Shown here: positions 18,981 to 29,699 of the stretch, one piece after another
How the letters are laid out: each line of letters starts with the position of its first letter
How positions within the stretch are numbered: position 1 is the first letter of the stretch
NCBI GenBank assembly: GCA_015680685.1
Contig: MNCI01004927.1
Location: 64,381 to 98,218 of the forward strand
Direction: 5' to 3'
Source: Gnetum montanum
Lineage: Eukaryota; Streptophyta; Gnetopsida; Gnetales; Gnetaceae
Length of the DNA stretch: 33,838 nt
Translations under genes and position numbers: made by a program
Notes under the pieces: model-generated
Told to the model about the DNA's origin: nothing
The model's input: only the letters and a program-made list of their open reading frames with translations
Database searches by the model: none

Positions 18981-20292
18981 TAAAAAGCCATATAGTATAA
19001 TGGCATCCTCACACATCTCCTCACTCAAGAGATTCCATAAGACTTGAATTTTAGGAAGAAGCAATAATTTCTTCATCGGGTCAAATACTTCATGGGAATC
19101 AATGGACACCTTTATAAGGTGTGTGCTGATGGCCTGATCCATTGGTGTGTCCCTGATGAAGATCAACTACACATTCTCTGGGATGCTTATGAAGGACCTT
19201 ATGGAGGCCACTATGCAGGGAGATGCACGACCATAAAAATCCTGATGGCTGGACACTATTGGCCCATAATCTTTGGGGATGCCCACTAGTTTGTTAAGTC
19301 TTGTGAACGTTGTTGACGTGATAGGGGGATGAACGCTCGTATGGAAGGTCCTCAATAGTGGATTCAACCACTGGAACCTTTCAACATATGGGGTGTTGAC
19401 TTCATGGGTCCCATCACATCCATGTCTAACGAAAAAGTGTATATTATAGTAGCAATTGACTATTGCACAAAATGGGCTGAAGCGGTAATTGTTATAGATT
19501 GCACATCATCTGCTACCACCAGATTTATATAACAGCATATTTAAATAGGTTTAGGCTGCCATGTTCACTAATTTTTGATAATGGGACTCATTTCATAGTT
19601 GCTACATTTAGAAAATTAATGCAATGCTTGGGGGTAGAACATAAATTAACAACACCTTATCACCCGCAAGCCAACTGTCAAGTAGAGGTAGCCAACCAGG
19701 AGATTACAAAAATATTAACGTGAACCATTAGCAAAGATAGGAAGGATTGGAGCACAAAACTCAATGATGTTGTTTGGGCTTATTGATCAGCTTGGAAACT
19801 TCCTATTGGATATTCTCCCTATGAGTTAATGTATGGAAAACTTCCAACACTCCCAATTCAATATGAGCTCCGTACACTCTCAATGGCTTGTGATCTAAAC
19901 CTTGACCTAAGTTTAGCACAAAAAGAAAGATTGATTAATCTGAATGTGCTAGATGAAGATCGCTTAGTCGCCCTATCTTTGAATGAGGTGAACAAGGCAT
20001 TCACCAAGCAATGCCACGACCTTAGAATTAGGAAAGTAAGGTTTCAACCAAGAGATAAGATCCTCTATTGGAACCCCACACATGTACCTTAAAAGGAAAA
20101 ATTTCAAACATTTTGGGAGGGACCTTATATAATTGATCAAACCTTGTCCCTTGGGGCCATGATAATTTACAAACTTGACAGCCCAAATAGAAAGTAGTTG
20201 GTCAATATCCAACAAGTCAAACCTTTAATAGAACCAAGACTGGCCAGTGTAAGTATTGTCTCAATAGATGGACATCCACGTTCTATTTTTTA
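18981..20292 (+). pseudogene. Integrase of the Athila-like element
   Basis: The frame resumes after the solo LTR. The spacer (GILTHLLTQEIP, NGHLYKVCADGLIHWCVP) leads to the zinc-binding region (YEGPYGGHYAGRCTTIKIL, GHYWP, then FVKSCERC). The core carries Asp in VDFMGP (19398), Asp in FDNGTHF (19577) and Glu at 19685, so the DDE triad is present. The C-terminal part has ELMYGKLPTLPIQYEL, a SLNEVNKAFTKQCHD helix, RFQPRDKILYW and FWEGPYIIDQ. A frameshift at about 19490-19515 and stops near 19289, 19723 and 20092 disable it. It ends about 20292. Confidence 0.87.
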
Positions 20293-20967
20293 GATCTCCT
20301 CCTTCCAACTCAGTTGTGGGGGAGATGGCCATCTATGCTGATCATTACCATGGCCTCTCAGTTTTTCTACCCTTTTTATTTTTCACATTTTTGATTTTAC
20401 AAATTTTTGATTTTTAAATATTTCTAATTTTATACCATTTTTAGTACATTTAAATTTTCTTGATTATTTTACACTTTCTTATATATTTTACTTTATTTTG
20501 GTTTTTATGTTTCTTTTGATTAAGCGTGATATTTTCTCATTTTTGCTAATAAATCTGCTTCATTATCACAGGACACAATGTTGTTGTTGCTGTTTACTAA
20601 TGATGGTTTATGCTTAATGTGTGATTGTCGATGTCTAGTTTCTATTTTTGAATTTTTATGTCTAATGACTTTGACATGGTTTATTTTTCATGGAATAGGC
20701 ATTGAGTCCACGTCATCCACCCATCCAAAGAACTCTATGGTTTTCCTTGTTCTAGAAATTTGAGGTTCCTTTTTCATTAAAGAAACTTTTAATCAATCAG
20801 TGACCTTGGTAGTTCCGAAATTAGGAAGGATCCAAAGGTTTGTAAAGGGTATGACTTCAAGGGGACTCAATACTCTTTTTACTCTTCTTCTTCCTTGAGT
20901 GCTTGAGTGTTTTTTGTAGACTTCTTACCATTCCATATCACCCAATAATAGGAAGATAAATAACGTT

Positions 20968-21122
20968 GTTGTATGGGGTGGTTCCCATCATTCAAAAAAA
21001 AAATGATGGAAATTCAAAGCACACCCTTTCAACATGAATAAGTTCGTGCATGGTGTGGTTTCTATTTCAAAAAAAAAAAAAAAAACACAATGGGAATTCA
21101 AAGCACATCCCTTAGACAAATA
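20968..21122 (+). repeat. Imperfect tandem duplication with A-runs
   Basis: Two ~75-bp units (about 20968-21042 and 21049-21122), each with a gGTGTGGTT or ggggtggtt word, a run of 9-17 A, then ggaattcaaagcacacc or its near match. Slippage or local duplication is likely. Confidence 0.6.
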
Positions 21123-21910
21123 AAAGGATTACAAGCACTGGTTATGGGACTTGAAAGACATACACCTATGCCTGAAGGTTCCCTTTAACTAAGGCCCTAT
21201 CTCTCTCACTTCCTACTTCTCTCTCCTCTTTGTGGAATGGTGGTTGGCTTGCTAGGACACTCTTGTGTCTCAAATGGATGGATCAATCTTAGAGTGATGA
21301 TGTGAAGTCACTGAAAGTGGATGGCTTTGGTTTGGATTGAGGATGAAACTTCTCAGGTCATTTTAACCACAATTCCACTAGGGACCTCTTATGATCTCAA
21401 TTTGGAACTCCATTCCACCTTCTCTATCATCCATCCATGCTACCATAACTCACCTCACTACCAGGTTCTATGTTATGCTCTATGTCTTAGTTTGACACAT
21501 TGGGATTCTTGAGTGGATTCTTTTCGGTTGGTCCTTAACTTGTCATGATCATTAAATCAATTATGGGGCCCACAAAATCCTTAGTTGAGGTTATGCAAGG
21601 GTAAAAAGGACATGAGCCTATTATGGGGAGGACACACTTGCATGCCTTTTGGCTTGATTAGTTAAGGTTCCTTACCTTTGACATTGCTACAATCTTATAT
21701 TTCGTATTTTCCATTATGTAAACTCAATCTTTCATTGCATTCATCCATTAATCAAAATTTCTCCATTTTTTAAATTTATGAACTTCAATGCCCTCTTCTC
21801 ATGATTTCATACTATTCTTGGTCTTTTAAGCTTTCATTTGACCCCAATTTCATCGAAAAATTCCTTGTGTATTGAAAGTTTGACTAAAGTCAATGGTGGT
21901 CAACAATTGT

Positions 21911-21970
21911 GTTGACAAGGCCTTGTTGACGAGGCATCGTCGATGCAGTACAAAAATACTATATATATCG
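21911..21970 (+). promoter_or_regulatory. LTR-type palindrome and TATA-like sequence upstream of the env-position ORF
   Basis: GTTGACAAGGCCTTGTTGAC (21911-21930), followed by gaggcatcgtcgatgc, reproduces the U3 palindrome type of this element's own LTRs. An AT run, tactatatatat, follows at about 21957-21968. It could be an internal promoter for the ORF beginning at 22421, or a fragment of an LTR. The role is inferred. Confidence 0.4.
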
Positions 21971-22420
21971 CTAGACACTTTGGAATTTTTTGCAATTTTC
22001 TCATAACATAAGGAATTTTTGCAATTTTTCCATAGCCCAAAACCTTCCAGAATCCATAACTTTCAAACTGTTTGTCCAAATCACTCTGTTTTTCGATCCT
22101 ACACTTACTGGAGGTAAGATCTTTTCTGTGGGGGCCATAAACCTTAAGGTTTCCAATGCAATTTTCAAAAATTTTTTCTAACTCCCCAAAGGGTTAGTAA
22201 CCTTAATAATTCATAAACATCAACTTTTTCCAAGTTAATCCTTCCAACAATCTCCGGGATGATTTATCAATGATAAGACATAAATAGAAATAACAATTAA
22301 GTTAATTAAATCAGCCATAATCACAACTTAGAAAAGTGTAACTACCCTCAAGAGTTAAGATATTCCAATTTTTTTAAGGTTACACAATGATTACTAATCC
22401 ATGGTTTTATTGTGATTATA

Positions 22421-25310
22421 GATGACACCCAAAAAGAAGTGTTCACAGGAAGGAGAAGCCTCACAACCACGGGTGAAACGGCCTAGAGCTAGAAGGGGCT
22501 AGCAGGAACAAGGCTAAGAACAAGAGGTGACCCATGCAATGGGACCTCTTCATGAGGAGCCCGAAGTGGAATCTGTTCGATAGATTCTAGGAGAAGAAGT
22601 GCCTACAAAATAATCTCAATGAGGAGAAGTGTTTGGACCTGTGCCTAAGCTTCAGGTCACTCTAACTCAAGCCTGCTTAGACATCATCAAGTTCCGAGAG
22701 ATCCAAAGATCAATTCTTCAAGAGATAAACTTCAGGCCATTTTTGGAAAAAGCTCCAAAGGATGTTAGAACACAATTATAAACCGTTCCCATGTGACCAA
22801 TCATCACAACTAGTGGGGAGTGGTACATGGGAGAGACCTATCTCTTCTGGAATAGCCAAAGGCTAGGGTTCATTGTAAAAATTAAGTACATTCAAGTGTC
22901 CTACTCAGTGGAGGCCATCACACGGGCACTAGGTTGCTAGATATTGGAACATAGTTGGTAGAGATATCAACAAAAGGTAATCCTGAGGTAAAAAGGAAGT
23001 TGACCCAGTGATGCTACAGGGTGGACCGTAAGGAGTATGGTGTGCTCACACCGATGGAGGGAATTTATTTTAAGATTGCGGCCTATCACCTCAATTCAAT
23101 GATGAGGCCAAGCAAGGTGACTACTTTCTCCACTTGGGCATGCACCGCTCTAAGTGGGAAATTTCCCATTAACCTTTCACAATTGATTTATTTGGAGATT
23201 GAGAAGCACTTCAAGGAAGACCTTTCCCTTTCCATGTCTTATCAGGAAACTTTGCAAGAGGGTAGGTATTGTTCACTATTCAAATGACACTCTCAGGTAT
23301 GCTCCCTTGGCCTCATGGGCAGAAATCATGAAAGAAAAAAATGCCAACAACCATTCAAAAAGAGGAGTTGCCACCATCACCACCCACTCAAGAGACAACA
23401 CCATAGGCCCACGTAGTCCTTGAGTGACTGTGACAACTCCGAGAGTAACTCTTGAGTGAGCAAGAGTAGCAAGCAGGAACGAGTGGGGCGAATCCATTTG
23501 TGTATTGGTCAGCAATGAGTCATCTTAATGAGGTGGCCTAAATAGTTAGCTAGATGGAGAGGGGTGGTTCCATTTTCTCTGCCCAAAGAATGTAGCTACC
23601 TTCAAGGTTGGATCCTAACACTCGAGAGGTGATGGTGTCATTAGCAACACATCATTTATTGCTAGAAATCTTTAGGAATGCTACCACTTTCTTGGTGAGG
23701 TTGGAGAAAGGTGAAGAAGAAACTATCTTGGGATGTAGCACCAAGGGCAAGAGATAGCTACAAAAGTGGTAACTGACCATGTAGGTAAAGCATTGAATGC
23801 ACCTGCAACATCTGTACCAGATGTATCTACACTCCAAGATGTGTAGACATGCGCAAGCATGGTTAGCGGGAAATTGAATGTAGCCCAACATGAACAACTA
23901 TTGGAACGACTGGTAGGAACTAGGCAACCAACTCCAGATATCTTTAATCTTCTGGAGAACATCATTGCAACCCAATTGAAGCTGCTAAATGCAAGGGGGT
24001 AGATGCATCATTTTGGAGGGGCAATTAGAAATGGCCCAAGAGTAAAATCAACACTTGGCCATAGAGGTTGCTAAACTTCATGCCTGACTTGCAAAACAAA
24101 CAATCCTTAGCCCAGAAATGACAAGAGATGAAGCTATTAAACAACTTCATGAACGATTTCAAAAGGTTGAGGAGGAAGCAGGAATGACCATCTTCAGAAA
24201 GTTCATGGAAAAAGCTAAAATGTACTCAATCAAAAAGGACTTGAATCAAATGTGCCAAGAAAATGAATCATGAATTATGCAAAATCATCACATGCGAAAT
24301 GTTGATTCTTAGAGAGATCAAATGTAAGAAATCATTCATCAATAGTAAGAGTAGCTTGCTAGTGTCAACATTGAACTAAGGAAATTGGCCATGGAGAACC
24401 ACAATCTATCAATGGAGGAGGTATGCACCTTATGACAAAAGTCTGCCATCGAAATCACCGCCTAGAAGAATGAAGCTCTCAAGTTTGAGAGAGTGAAAAA
24501 TCACTATAGGGACCAGGTTGGCTTGCAAAAGGAAATTAATGATAGAGAAATCCATATGGCAAAGGCTAAAGTAAATGAAGCCCTCCAGAAACTCCAGCAA
24601 GGAAGAGAGATGTGGCAGCCCATCTTTGATGGGATTGATGCTTACAACAAAGCAAAGATATGCTTGAAGGAGTTGTAGATCAAAGAAATGATAGAGTATA
24701 TGGAGTTGGCCAATCTCCATTATGCAAACCTAGCAATTCTAATAGCTGGATGGCCACATTCAGAATTGGAGAAGCATGTGGCTAGCTCATATATGCTATA
24801 TGAGGCTGAGTTCAAACACCACAAAGACACCAAGAAAAGACTTGAGATTGCTAACACTGAACTCGAAGTCCTTAAAGGGAAATTCACAGATTAGTGATCC
24901 ATTGTTAAGGACCTAGCTAGATGGATGAATGACTATTAGGAGTTGAAGAACACAGTGCGAGTGTTTGACATTGAATGCAAACAGTTCGCTGCCTAGTTTG
25001 TTAATGTCAGGGAGTTGTTTCTAACGATCTTGTGTCCTTGGGATGTGCCTGTTCCAACCCACATTGGTAAAGTTGCATGGATGATGCATGATCCTAAGAG
25101 TAAGAAGGAGAAAATGAAAGCACTACTGGATGCTTTTCACCTTCCACCTGAATTTGTAGCAGTAGCAAGACAACCACAGTCGTCTTAACTACAACTACCG
25201 CCAATACGTGAAGCTGGTGAAGGTTCCTTAGAGCCTTAGGAACCACCACCACTTGGGACCATTTGATCTTCTCCAACAAGCTTCACATCATCAAGGAACG
25301 TGTTGTGTAA
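22421..25310 (+). pseudogene. Env-position accessory gene of the Athila-like element
   Basis: A long degenerate reading frame after integrase. It may start at ATG 22421 with a basic stretch (TPKKKCSQEGE, RVKRPRARRG). In frame 2, up to about 23290, come a domain with FRPFLEKAPKDVRTQL, GEWYMGETYLFWNSQ and EYGVLTPMEGIYFKIAAYHL. Several frameshifts occur between 23290 and 24100. Then frame 1 from about 24100 to 25310 is strongly helical and charged, predicted coiled coil (TRDEAIKQLHERFQKVEEEAG, VNEALQKLQQGREMW, KHHKDTKKRLEIANTELEVL), ending in a Pro/Gln-rich tail. I see no clear signal peptide or transmembrane helix, so a true envelope role is not supported. The first domain faintly recalls the Athila ORF-1 type proteins. 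No function is assigned. Confidence 0.55.
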
Positions 25311-25517
25311 TTTTTGAAGAGTTGTGTCATGGTGTTCAATTTTGTGTTCTGAACACCACCATTTTTTGTAATGTGTTGATCTGTACACCTAGGCACTCCA
25401 ATTTTTTGTCAAGTTAGTCAAGTTTGTTTTGTTGAAAGAAAAGTCAATCAATAATCCCATACCTTCCCAATTTTGTAAAAGAACTCGAGGACGAGTTTCC
25501 ATTTAGTCGTGGGAGTA

Positions 25518-26357
25518 TGATAAATCATCGTTGGTTGGTTGCATCGATGAGGCCTTGTCGATGCTATGTCTATCCATTGCCTATAAATACGTGTTACCAA
25601 TCGCATTTATGGGAAGTTTAGATTTTAGTAGTAGCGAAGCTATTGAATTTTTTCCATTCAAAAGTTAGAATTTTTTCCCTAGGTGCTCACAGCAGGAGTC
25701 ATTGAGTGTACAGATCTTTATTTGAGCATTGTTGTACTTAAGCACGATAGTGTGTGTGACGTTAAAGATGAGCTTTCTGATAAACCTTGTAGCACTTTGA
25801 ATAGATTAGCTATTTTATTTATGCATTTAATGTTTTCAATTAGTTATAAAATATTTTCCAGTTATTACGTCAATGAGACAATTAAGTGAGATAGATTACA
25901 CACATAAGTACAACTGCCTTGACCGTAACATGTATTCGCTTGGTAATCCCAGCAATGTTATCGCTTGGTACGTCCAGTAGCGTAGTGTTTGGTTGCCCAA
26001 TAGTGGATACGTGGGTTTAGGACATGTATGGAAAGTGGGAACGAATACTTATGTTAAAATTAGTTAAATGATTACTTAATTAGTAATCTAGATTAGTTAA
26101 TTAAACTCCTTTTATCTACATTTTGAACACCAAAATATAAAATACAAACTGATAAAAATTGCATGCCTTAGTCACAATTAACCATACCAATGTACCTCAC
26201 AAGTGTAATTGGGAGGACAACGATTGACCTTAAGGCTAGATTCACTTCCTAAAGTGCTAGTGCACTGGAAATGATAAAGTCCACAGAATTCAATTGGATC
26301 GTGCGTAAGCACTTGTGATTCATATGGTTGGGTGTAGGGTTACCTTGTCGCTCATCA
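25518..26357 (+). repeat. 3' LTR of the Athila-like element
   Basis: An 840-bp LTR, TGATAAATCA...CTCATCA, preceded by a short G-rich tract (cgtgggagta) that probably includes the polypurine primer. It has one AGGCCT palindrome region (about 25542-25565) and a TATA box at 25582-25588. It is followed by the ATCTT duplication. Confidence 0.9.
25582..25588 (+). promoter_or_regulatory. TATA box of the 3' LTR
   Basis: TATAAAT in the context gccTATAAATacg, matching the TATA box of the 5' LTR. Confidence 0.55.
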
Positions 26358-27546
26358 ATCTTCTTCAAAAATTAATAGAAAAGAGGTATCACTAAATCCA
26401 ACGTTAGAAGATCTATTTGCATAATGAACACTAGATAGCTCATTATCAGATTCAATATCAAGGAAGTTAGACATATCAAGATCACTATCATCCTCATCAT
26501 ACACTAACTTAGTATCTTGATACTTATGTTTCCTATTTTTCTTTTCTTCCTTGATTTTAACTTTTGCCAAAGCTTTTTCTAGTTTCACTACTTTGTTGGA
26601 TAAGTCTTTCATTAATTGTCCTTTTTCAGATTCTCTACTTTCTAGCTCTTGCTCTATCTTAATACAAGATGGCTTTGGTAGTTCTTTAAGTTAAGAAAAA
26701 TTTTGCACTAGGACTCTAATTTTTTCTTTAAATTTTTGAAACATGATAATTTCTTCATTATTTAAGTTCAGCTATTCTTCTAGTTGTATAGATTTACTAT
26801 AGTAATCGTTCAATGTTAGCAAGTTTGGAGTTCTTCTTAACCAAATTGAAATATTGTGATTCACAATCTTAAGATAAGTATCTCTAAGCATTTCATATTA
26901 TGGTCTATATTGTCTTTGAAAATTTAATGTTGGAATCTCTAATTAACTCTTTAACTCCTTTCTTAGCTTGCACTAGGCCACAGTATAATTGCTATTGATC
27001 TAACTGATCACCAAAATGGGCCAATAAAAGACTTTTCATATCATTCCAACTTGTGATACTTTTGCTTGGTAGGTTTGAGTCCCAAATTTAAGCCATATCC
27101 TTTAAATTTGCTACAAACAATCTAGAAGCTTGGTCTTGGTGTTGAACATGAGCTAAAACTAATTCAAACATGTAGATGTATTCTTTAGCTAAGTAAGCTT
27201 TTCTGAGGGTAAAAGGTTTAGATAGATATTTGTAAATTACCTTCGAAATATAGTTGTAGTTTTGAAACCTTAATCACGTAACTCATTGCCAATGATTCAC
27301 TAGTTGTGGGTTCACCATCTTATTAGGATTCTTTTTGATTATTGAACTCTTATATTTCTTTGGTCTTCTCCTATAGACTAATAAACCAGACAGAAGGGGT
27401 GATCTTCTTATCCTTTTGGTCTTTACTCCACTCCTTGTCCCAAAATCAAAAACCCTTTTTTATTCTTCTGATGAATAATCAGTCTTATAATTAGGAATTT
27501 CTTTAGAACCCTTGAAATCTTCTAAACTATTAGTTTTTTTGGTCAT
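26358..27546 (-). pseudogene. gag of the oldest Tat element, N-terminal and middle parts
   Basis: Minus-strand gag starting at ATG 27546 (MTKKTNSLEDFKGSK). It contains the gag core at about 27180-26960 (HQDQASRLFVANLK, SITSWNDMKSLLLAHFGDQL, the usual Trp-x-x-(M/F)-K...F block), then a decayed stretch matching the gag at 3800-4165, then a Lys/Glu coiled-coil segment (VVKLEKALAKVKIKEEKK) and an acidic run (DEDDSDLDMSNFLDIESDNE). At 26358 it is cut by the Athila-like element and continues at 1670-1205. Stops, for example at about 27460 and several between 26940 and 26640, make it non-functional. Confidence 0.78.
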
Positions 27547-28664
27547 TAAATCAAAATAATTACTACTTTTCTTTCAAGCCCTCCTAGCACCAAAAAGAAT
27601 TGTTGGTGTGCTAGGACTATCGATCGCTTTGAATGTAATAAACTTAGGTAACAAATGTTTTTGCCCTCCTTCTAGCACCAAAAAGAACTATTGGAGACTG
27701 TTTGGGATTGCCAACATTTTTCTACCTTTCGGTCTAATGACTAGGGTCATGGGAAACAAAGGTGTTCCTTCAAACTTGAGTTTAGGTGCTTGCTGGTCTT
27801 TAGCAAAACCAAGGTCCAAATACCTCTACATAAACTCAATGGTTATAGAGTAAACTAAGCGTAAATGTGTGTTTGTTGTTATGAATGTCAAAATAGTTGG
27901 GTTTGTGTATGAAACTATAACGAGTTATTATACTAGGAATTCAGCTAACCTTGTTAAATACTGTGACTCATTAAAGATTCCTATTTTGTCAAGCCACTTA
28001 GTCTATATAGTCCCTATAGTACATTGCTTAAAACAAATAAAATTTCACAAAAATGCTTAAGCATAATTTTGCAAAAATCTACTCCTAATTTCTCCCAGAG
28101 AGAAAGATCCACAGGAAAACTAGAAATAGAGTGAGATTTAATAGAATTTAAAAGAGAAGAAGAAACAAAAGCAGATTTGTGTGAAATCTTAAATATTTAA
28201 GCAAGATAAATTGAACATGAAAAAACACTTTGTCTAAGTATTACAAATGGCCAAAACCCTCTAAGCTCAATAAGTAATTTCCTAAAAGACACTCTTATTA
28301 AACTTCGAAAATGCTTTGTAAACGAAAAAGTACAAGTTTTTATTTGGGTAATTAAAAATTGTCAAAAATTGCAAACAATAGAGATGTCAGAAAAAATTTA
28401 ACAATTTCAAGATTAAAATATCAAGGAAATGAACTTTACAAAAAATGAAGCTATTTCAAATCATCTCAAAGTATCAAAGACTTTTCTAGATCCTCTAGAC
28501 TCAAATGGAAAATTTTATAAAGATGTTACTATAAAATTGCTCAAGATGCTTTTGAAAGACAATATAAGCTCTTTTATGGCAACCAAATAGAAGTTTAGAA
28601 TTGCATAAAAATAGAGCTATAAGAGCAATATAGAAAATCCAAAAATTAAATGCCAAAGCATGAT
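27547..28664 (-). repeat. 5' LTR (R/U5) and leader of the oldest Tat element
   Basis: About 27780-28664 is the reverse complement of the Tat LTR segment at 2904-3790/12140-13201, roughly three-quarters alike by eye; shared blocks include ggtgcttgctggtct, agcagatttgtgtgaaat and gcatgatac. The U5 end lies near 27740-27760, but the terminal CCAACA is not conserved. Between it and the gag ATG is a leader with two related ctagcaccaaaaagaa words (about 27583-27601 and 27671-27690). No coding potential. Confidence 0.7.
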
Positions 28665-28667
28665 ACC

Positions 28668-29696
28668 GTTAATGCATAAATTTTGGTTGCACCAACACCA
28701 GGAAAAAAAACTCGTTTTAGAAGACTATTGCCTAGGGTGTCTCTCATATGGGAATAGTCTCAGCTGGAGAGGGCTACGTGGCCTTTTGCAAATAATAAAC
28801 TAAAAAAAACCTGGAATTTAAATTAAATAATTATCTTGAATACAATGAGTAACTAAAGAAATGAATTTTCCCTGGTCCTGCTGTTCTGCTAACCATGTGC
28901 GTCGCTTGGAATGTTGTCACTGTAGAGAGGAAGAGGGAGTGAGGAGGAGGAGAAAAGAGAAAAAAAGAGAGACTGCCTGCTACAGTCTACATGGGGTAGC
29001 AACCATGGTCACTCAAAGCCTATCATCGTTTGCCTCCTTTTGTGCACCATTGTAGAGAGAAAGATTGTCCACCCACGTCTGCATCGCTAAGATAAATTGC
29101 TGGCCCAAAAAAAATTGTACGTCTTGCATCTTGTGCATGGGATGCACTACCGTAGACAAAAGAAAAAAAGAGAGAGAACCCTCCTGCATTGCTGTACAGA
29201 CCCCAAGGATCTAATTTTGAGTTTTTGGCTCTTGCCTTGGACCCTCCTCAAAGATTAGCTAGAAGCTTGTAAGATACAAGAAAAGAAAGGAGGAAACCAT
29301 TACCTTTGGAGAGGAAGTTGCCCTCTCAAGATTGATAGCAAAAGCCCCTTTAGGACTGATAGAAAGAGCCTTTTTTTTGGATTGATAGAAAGAGCCCTTC
29401 CTCCTTTCACACTGCCTTTGCCTCTCTACGGCGACAACATTCCAGGTGGTGCACATGGCTAGCAAAACGGCAAGACCAAGGAAAATTCATTTCTTTAGTT
29501 ACCCATTGTATTCAAGATAATTATTTAATTTAAATTCTAGGTTTTTTTTAGTTTATTATTTGCAAAAGGCCATGTAGCCCTCTCCAGTTGAGATTATTCC
29601 TGGGTTTCTGTACCCATACAGGAGGTGCCCTAGGCAATAGTTTCCTAAAACAAGTTTTTTTCCTAGTGTTGTTATGACTAAAATTTATGCATCAAC
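28668..29696. mobile_element. 1.03-kb non-autonomous TIR element inside the Tat LTR, TSD ACC
   Basis: Terminal inverted repeats of about 285 bp: 28668-28950 versus 29696-29400, starting GTTRATGCATAAATTTTRGT and sharing aggaaaaaaact, tgcctaggg, catggccttttgcaaataataaac and taattatcttgaatacaatg; roughly 85-90% alike by eye. ACC flanks both ends (28665-28667, 29697-29699). Without the element the Tat LTR reads on (gcatgatacc joined to tttttgacactag, compared with gcatgatac...ccactag elsewhere). No transposase. The central ~450 bp hold a three-fold repeat of gattgatagaaagagcc (29330-29400). The superfamily is not resolved: a 3-bp TSD is compatible with CACTA or Harbinger, but the ends are neither. 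Confidence 0.82.
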
Positions 29697-29699
29697 ACC

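Larger units (their letters stand above)
20293..22420. other. Non-coding region between integrase and the env-position ORF
   Basis: No convincing coding region on either strand. A purine-rich stretch follows pol at about 20313-20327 (gttgtgggggagatgg), as often seen after integrase in Athila/Tat elements. There is an imperfect tandem duplication with long A runs (20968-21122) and a palindrome plus TATA-like sequence (21911-21970). Confidence 0.55.
1676..26357 (+). mobile_element. Athila-like Ty3/gypsy LTR retrotransposon (host of two nested insertions), TSD ATCTT
   Basis: A complete but degenerate element: 5' LTR 1676-2650, tRNA-Asp-like primer-binding site, leader, gag, protease, RT, RNase H, integrase, env-position ORF and 3' LTR 25518-26357. 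Exact 5-bp duplications ATCTT flank it (1671-1675 and 26358-26362), and it lies within the gag of a minus-strand Tat element whose frame is restored when it is removed. It carries a nested Tat element (2667-13201) and a solo LTR (18190-18975); without these and their TSD copies it measures about 13.35 kb. The VFMDDFS motif in RT and the long ORF after integrase fit the Athila group. Its LTRs differ by roughly 10-15% by eye and by palindrome number, so it is old. Confidence 0.92.

Noticed and set aside
19973-20215. Minus-strand 80-codon frame
   Set aside because: Shadow of the integrase C-terminal region, which is clearly coding on the plus strand.
25094-25279. Minus-strand Val-rich frame
   Set aside because: Antisense shadow of the Pro/Gln-rich end of the env-position ORF.
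28861-29055. 64-codon frame in the TIR element
   Set aside because: It straddles the inner end of the inverted repeat, is low-complexity (Arg/Glu), and has no homologue in the other arm's frame, so it is not a transposase.
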